Source: Lenzites betulinus (Eukaryota; Basidiomycota; Agaricomycetes; Polyporales; Polyporaceae). From it: a stretch of 64,000 nt of DNA. A model generated the notes under the pieces. It saw only the letters and a program-made list of their open reading frames with translations. It ran no database searches and was not told where the DNA came from. Location of the stretch: the NCBI GenBank assembly GCA_022264855.1, contig JABYQU010000063.1:1-64000 (forward strand). The letters are read 5' to 3'. This document shows, in pieces, positions 59,229 through 64,000 of this stretch. Position 1 is the stretch's first letter, and the number at the start of each line of letters is the position of its first letter. Made by a program: the position numbers and the translations under genes.

Positions 59229-59772
59229 TCAAGCAGTGATGACAAGCGTCGAGGTCGCAATGTCGGACGCTGAAGCCTGTAAATCCACACAAAACCCCCG
59301 CCGTCAGCACCCGTCCCAAAACATGCATGCCACGCACGCAAACTCACACCGAGCGATACCGACAGGCGCGCGGGGCCGAGCGCGAAGCTCGCGGGCACCT
59401 GCACATCAAAGCTCTCGAACGCCGCGGTTTTGTCGGCGTTCTGCCGCGGGTCGAAGACACCCGTGAAGAGCACGGCGCCGATGGCATCGCTCGGGAGGCT
59501 GTCGCAGCTCGCGGTGCCGCAGGTCTGGAGGCTGATCGAGATCGAGGCGTCTGCGGCCCCGGTGCCTGCTGGGGAGTCCTGTGGGGGTGGTAGGGAGGTT
59601 AGCTTTGGACTGTGTATCCGGGGGACGCGAGGGCCCTGCGCACCAGCTGCTGAATGCCTACGGACACCGTTGAACCCTGCTGCACAGTCGTACCAGCGGC
59701 GGGTGCGAAGATGGAGACACCTTGAGCAAATGCCGAGGCAGCGAGGGCGAGTGCGACAAAGATGGCCTTCAT
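59229..59772 (-). CDS. Secreted Ig-like/Cys-pair protein B (135 aa)
   Basis: Tandem paralog of protein A, same strand and same three-exon layout. Signal peptide MKAIFVALALAASAFAQ, then GVSIFAPAAGTTVQQGST, QTCGTASCDSL, IGAVLFTGVFDPRQNAD, SFDVQVPASFALGPARLSV and a terminal ASASDIATSTLVITA. Both cysteines and the FDVQVPAS block are conserved. The first ten residues of the signal peptide are the same except one, so the duplication is not very old. TATATAAG lies near 59860, about 90 nt upstream. Confidence 0.8.
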
Positions 59773-60856
59773 GTTGTTCGTTGAGATTGCGGAGGGATTT
59801 TTGGAAACGGTGAGTGCGGTGGACTACTGGCTGAGCATGTGCTCCATTGGTACGACCCTTATATACCATCGTGAGCCGTTTCGAACGCGCGCCGCAGCGG
59901 TTTGTACGGCACCGACCTAAGGGTCGGATCTCTGGCGTGAAGGGCGACTCTATTTCAGAACGCGACTAAAACGATGCGCCATAGCCTCTTCTATACTGGT
60001 CGTTCACGGGGTTCGTGGTGTATGCTTTGTGAGTGCATCATGAGCTCGGACCCAATCAGTGCTAGTAGAGGCAAACATTAGAGATTTTAGCGAGAGGGGC
60101 TGGAGTACGTTGTCACCTACGACTGAACCAAGCCAATGAGTCGCCGAACGGCGGAAACGTTAACGTATAGTGAAGACTAGAGCTTAGGGTTATTCGTGAT
60201 GACGTGTAGAATGTATCACAGGACTCGGATTCAGAGCTCCTAGCCAGTGATGTTTAAAAATAGTTGAAGCGTTGCAAAAGTGAGAGTCTAGGCAAGAGCG
60301 CGACGCATTGTCCCTGTCAAGGTTTGTACGGTACCCTGAGACCGGGGCGCGCCGCCACGACGTGTGTCAACCGCGTTGGTGTCTTGGAGTCGTTGAACAT
60401 TGAACATTGGAATCTTGAATTCCGCCCAAGTTGGCATTCTGCACGGATCACATCCGTGGTGATCGAGTATAGCAAGTGGTTTCGAATGAGGTAGAGGAGG
60501 GGGCCACAAAGCAACGGAGTTCACTGCCGTGCTACACCCTGGTGGCGCTGGAAGTGCATGGTCTGTATTAGGCAGGCGTAGTATTAGTCAATGTACGGTG
60601 CCAGTATTACATACGTAGTAGTATGCGTTCATCCCTGCGGCGTAGGGCCGAGTCTTACCAAGTGGAAGGACACACCTCGCTCATCCGTGTAAAACCTCAG
60701 CACGCATATCCACATATCCTGACTAACCAGAACCCGCCGGGCCAGTCGATAAAATGAGTGAGGGCGACTTAGACTCGGATGTCCGAGGTGATGTCGCCTC
60801 CTCCATAAGAGACAGCAACTGCGAATTGTATTTGTTAGTGATAATTGTTTTGCATC
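59773..60856. other. Upstream region of paralog B and spacer to tRNA
   Basis: About 1.1 kb. The block shared with paralog A sits at about 59877-59946 (GCAGCGGTTTGTACGGCACC, then CTCTGGCGTGAAGGG). A shorter piece of it (GGTTTGTACGGTACC) recurs at about 60319-60335. The rest has no gene I can support. Confidence 0.45.
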
Positions 60857-60939
60857 GCCCGCCTAGCTCAATCGGATAGAGCGTCAGACTCTTACTAGCG
60901 GGTGATCTGAAGGCTGCGAGTTCGACCCTCGCGGTGGGC
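60857..60939 (+). tRNA. tRNA-Lys(CTT) with 10-nt intron, copy 2
   Basis: Identical over all 83 nt to the gene at 48363-48445, including the intron CTAGCGGGTG and the T at position 73. Downstream CTAATCGTTTTGCTT shares the first bases (CTAATCGTTTT) with copy 1 and supplies a T-run terminator. Confidence 0.92.
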
Positions 60940-61158
60940 TAATCGTTTTGCTTATGCTACGTGTGCCCGTCGAGCTCAAATAATGGCGAACATCCTTGAA
61001 CAAAACGTTTATTTTTCGCGCATCGATACAATATTTGTAATGATATCTCGAACCTCCTACAACATAAGTCTAGGTAGTACGCGGGTCACAACCAAGCACG
61101 TCAGATGGTGTACATATGTCAACCCCAGTCTATGGCCAGCTCCTTCATGGCAATTTTA

Positions 61159-62392
61159 TTATTGCGGGGTGTAAACGCGCAGTGAGTTGATCTCCCAGTA
61201 CGCGTTGGCAAAGGCCTGCGGGTTGTTGTTCACATCTGCGCAAGAATATCGCGAGTCAGCGAGAGACTTAGCAGACTCGAAGCGCGCGAGTAGGACATCT
61301 ACTCACAGTCATCGCACGTCCCGGGGCAGCCCGAGGTCGGGTAGTCCGAGCCGGCCCAGTCCCCACAGAACGTGAGGTCGAACACGAACGCGTGCGCGTC
61401 AAAGTGGCTGTCGTAGTCGCAGTCCGCGCACAGCGGGAACGTCGCCTCGGGCTGGCCCCAGAAGTCCGTGGGGAACATCGTCCCCTGCGCGCCGTACGCG
61501 TCCGCCGCGGGCCCGCTCCGGACCTCGGGGGGCACCGCGGGGTCGTAGCGCGACCAGAACCAGACGCGCACGCCCTCGGTGCGCGAGCGCACGAGCGCGT
61601 AGAAGCCGCCGCCGGCGCTGTTGAAGTCGGTGCCGTACGAGGCGGGCTTGGCGAAGGAGACGCCGCAGCCCTGGTTGTAGTTCACGGAGGCGTCGCAGTT
61701 CGTGGACGTCGCGGTCCTGGTTCCCAGGTCGACGTCAGCGCGGTGCTGCAGACGAGCATGGAACGACTCAGGACTTACCCGGTCATCGTGCGGGGCGGGG
61801 ACATCGTGCAGTTCGGCGTCGTGTGGAGCGAGGCAAGGTTCTGCTTGTCTTGGTTGACGCCTGTGTATAGAGTGCTGTCAGGGTCTGTGCTTCCGTGCTG
61901 CGACGAGTGGCCGCCTACCTTCTATGATGTCGATTTCGCCGCCATGAGGCCACGGACCACGCTGGCTGAGCGACCAGAAGGCGGGCCATGTGCCGCAGCC
62001 TTCGGGCATGTGACTAAGGTCGAGAATCACGACGGCTTCGTCGTATGCGCGCTGTGAGGAGATCCGCACGCTGTCTCTCCCTCGTGCGTTGGGCGAGACA
62101 GCGTTGGCGGAATCGGCGCGCATGATGAATTTGTTGTCCGTAGCTGTAGATGTCTCATGTCAGCATTAGGAGGACGGCGGGAGCGGTATTACGCACCATA
62201 AGTGAGGTTTTCGTTCAGCGAGTCTGTCTGCGAAAGGTAGTTTACCCTGCCATGGGTAGGATCATCCATGGTCTCCCAGTTCCAGCTCTGCAGGAAGTCG
62301 CGGCCGATGTACTCGTCTGTGAGAGCAAAATGGGCGCTGGCGGGAAGCATGAGGAGCGAAGCAAGAGACAGGGCAGCGAGTGCGGTACGCAT
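61159..62392 (-). CDS. GH16 endo-1,3(4)-beta-glucanase-like enzyme
   Basis: [19 protein letters not shown] is a signal peptide. The GH16 fold follows: [79 protein letters not shown] (E-I-D-I-x-E: nucleophile and acid/base), [49 protein letters not shown] and the end [13 protein letters not shown]. It matches the Lam16A-type laminarinases of agaricomycetes, which cut 1,3(4)-beta-glucans outside the cell. Four to five exons; complete. The frame is open upstream to an alternative Met at 62545 that would add a membrane anchor. Confidence 0.88.
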
Positions 62393-62938
62393 TGTGGTGC
62401 TGGTTCCGGAGCGGGCGGCGGGGGCGAGGGTGGCGCGGCGGAGGACGGGGCGCAGGTAGAGAAAGGCAGCACAGAGGAGGGCAGTTATAACGAGAGCGGG
62501 CCCGCGCGCGCGGCATGTTGCACTTCGAGAACGAGAGGCTGACATTGCGCTCAGAGGTCCTTCGCTTCCCGATTTGCGCTCGGACTGGGGGCTGCCGGCA
62601 CAGGTGACGAAGTCTGAGTGAGCGGCGGGCACGAGAGGCTGCGCGGTTGCCTGCGGCGGCTGGCACACTCCCGCAATATGTCCGCGCGCGCTCTCAGCAG
62701 ATTTCGCGGGCGTCGTCGCGCATCGTCGCGCGTTGGCAGAGGCGTCGTGGAAGGACGAGCAGATGCGGCGGCGCGCAGCCGGAATGGGCGGTGCACAGCC
62801 CCGAGGGGCGATCGCGCGTAGCCCGAATAGGCAGCTGTTCAAGAAACACGACGGCAGCCCTGCCAGCCTCCGCGTTCTGCATTCACTCAGCGCCGGAGGG
62901 GACGGTCGCTCCTTCACCCCCTCCCCTCGTGCCTGGAC
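62393..62938. promoter_or_regulatory. Divergent upstream region, GH16 and aspartic protease
   Basis: About 550 GC-rich nucleotides between two divergent secreted-enzyme genes. Its near-GH16 part may be coding if the upstream start is used. No TATA box stands out. Confidence 0.4.
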
Positions 62939-64000
62939 ATGTCCTCCCAACTCGCCGTCCAGCTCACCCTCTTCGTCTTCTCGCTCTCAGCAGGCGCGTC
63001 GCCCGCAAGGGACGGCCGGCCGGCCATCATGGGGCTCAGCCCGTCGAAGGTGTCGCGTCCGCGCGGCGAAGAGACTGTCAACGGTATGAACGTGACAATT
63101 ACACCCATGTTCTCCCCTGGCAACGTAGTGGGTTACTTCTTTCCCTTCTGTGTCTCCAATGCTAATTTAAGCACGCCTAGACACGAGAGCTCGAGCGCGT
63201 GAAGGCGAAGTACGCCAATGCGGGCAAGATCCTCGCCGGGATCGGCCTCAACCCCGACACGCACCCCGAGCGGGGCTACTCCGAGTTCCAGCCCCCCAAC
63301 GTATTCACGCGCTCTCCAGGCAGCGCGCAGGCGATGTTCAACACAACCGACGCCGACTCGGGAGACTCGAGCGGGAGCGGGAGCGGGAGCGCCCCGGGCA
63401 TCGTCGTGGCCCCCGTAGAAAACGCGCCTGGGACGGCGCAGATGCCGCTGACAGACTACATGTCCGGCATGCTCGATATCCTCTACTACGGGCCGATGAG
63501 CTTCGGGTCGAAGCAGGCGGTATTGCAGATCGACGTCGATACTGGGTCCGCCGACCTTTGGGTTCCCATGCATTGCAAAGGGTGCCGAAATCCTGGATAC
63601 AGCGGGAGGGGCAGCACCTCGTTGAACGTGACGACGGACGAGTGTATGATCACTTACGTGCGTACGGCCGCCCGCCAGTGGTGTCTGCGCACTAACTAGT
63701 GAGCTGACGCGTGCACGTACAGGGCACGGGCAAGGTTTCTGGGACGCTCGCATCCGACACCGTCGCGGTCGGCACGGCAGCGGTGCCGCAGCAGACGTTC
63801 TGCGCCGTCACTAGCGTATCGAGCGACCTGGATTCGGAACCGAACAGCGGCCTGTTGGGGCTCGCCTTTGGCACCATTGCGCAGGCGAAGAACAACTCGG
63901 TCACGTTCTTTGAGAACCTCCTCGAGCAGAAGGCGTTGACCGCGAGTATATTTTCGGTGCACCTGACACGGGGAGTTGAAAAGGGCTCTGAGGTGAGTGA
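62939..64000 (+). CDS. A1-family aspartic protease, 5' part
   Basis: The signal peptide is SSQLAVQLTLFVFSLSAGA. A prosegment with TRELERVKAKYANAGKILAG follows, then a Gly/Ser linker (GDSSGSGSGSAP) and the mature enzyme: PLTDYMSGMLDILYYGPMSF, AVLQIDVDTGSADLWVPMHC (first catalytic Asp in DTGS), GYSGRGSTSLN, then GKVSGTLASDTVAVG, NSGLLGLAFGTIAQ and NSVTFFENLLEQKALTASIF. The frame reaches a donor (GTGAGT) near 63993, so at least the second lobe and its second DTG lie beyond the window. Pepsin-type peptidases of this kind are usually secreted or vacuolar. Introns at about 63120-63178 and 63655-63720. Confidence 0.88.

Overview
The window is nuclear DNA of a filamentous basidiomycete, most likely a wood- or litter-decaying agaricomycete (a polypore-like fungus is a guess). 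The evidence is small GT-AG introns of about 50-65 nt in nearly every gene, short intergenic spaces on both strands, a GH5 mannanase with a fungal-type CBM1, a GH16 laminarinase-like enzyme, a division-1 chitin synthase, a UPF0643 protein, and an intron-containing tRNA. I see no transposase, reverse transcriptase, LTR, CRISPR array or bacterial-style operon. Gene limits below are start codon to stop codon including introns, spliced by eye.

Layout. 0.7-7.6 kb: a serine-protease-fold protein with an internal coiled coil, a ubiquitin-conjugating enzyme with a long tail, a stand-alone I9 protease inhibitor and the meiotic factor MND1. 7.9-10.7 kb: a decayed kinase-like gene, a small orphan gene and a 22-bp tandem repeat. 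10.7-21.7 kb: five genes all on the minus strand: an F-box protein, a mitochondrial Blh/ETHE1-type persulfide dioxygenase, a CBM1-GH5 mannanase, a membrane-anchored gamma-glutamyltransferase and an SSU1 sulfite pump. Three of these five belong to glutathione/sulfite metabolism. 23.7-36.6 kb: housekeeping genes (type II PI 4-kinase, CUS2/Tat-SF1 splicing factor, a complex I subunit, a UPF0643 protein, a long disordered protein, a PP2C phosphatase).

36.9-41.2 kb is the most unusual region. Five tiny paralogous secreted peptides (37-46 aa) lie on the minus strand with no other gene between them. Each has a TATA box 39-85 nt upstream of its ATG and a conserved cysteine core. I found no described family to assign them to.

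42.1-64 kb: chitin synthase, an R3H-associated-domain protein, tRNA-Lys(CTT), a HET-domain protein with a duplicated exon-intron module in its tail, a mitochondrial PPR protein divergent from RAD21 cohesin, two tandem secreted Cys-pair proteins sharing a promoter block, a second identical tRNA-Lys, a GH16 enzyme, and the first part of an A1 aspartic protease that runs off the window.
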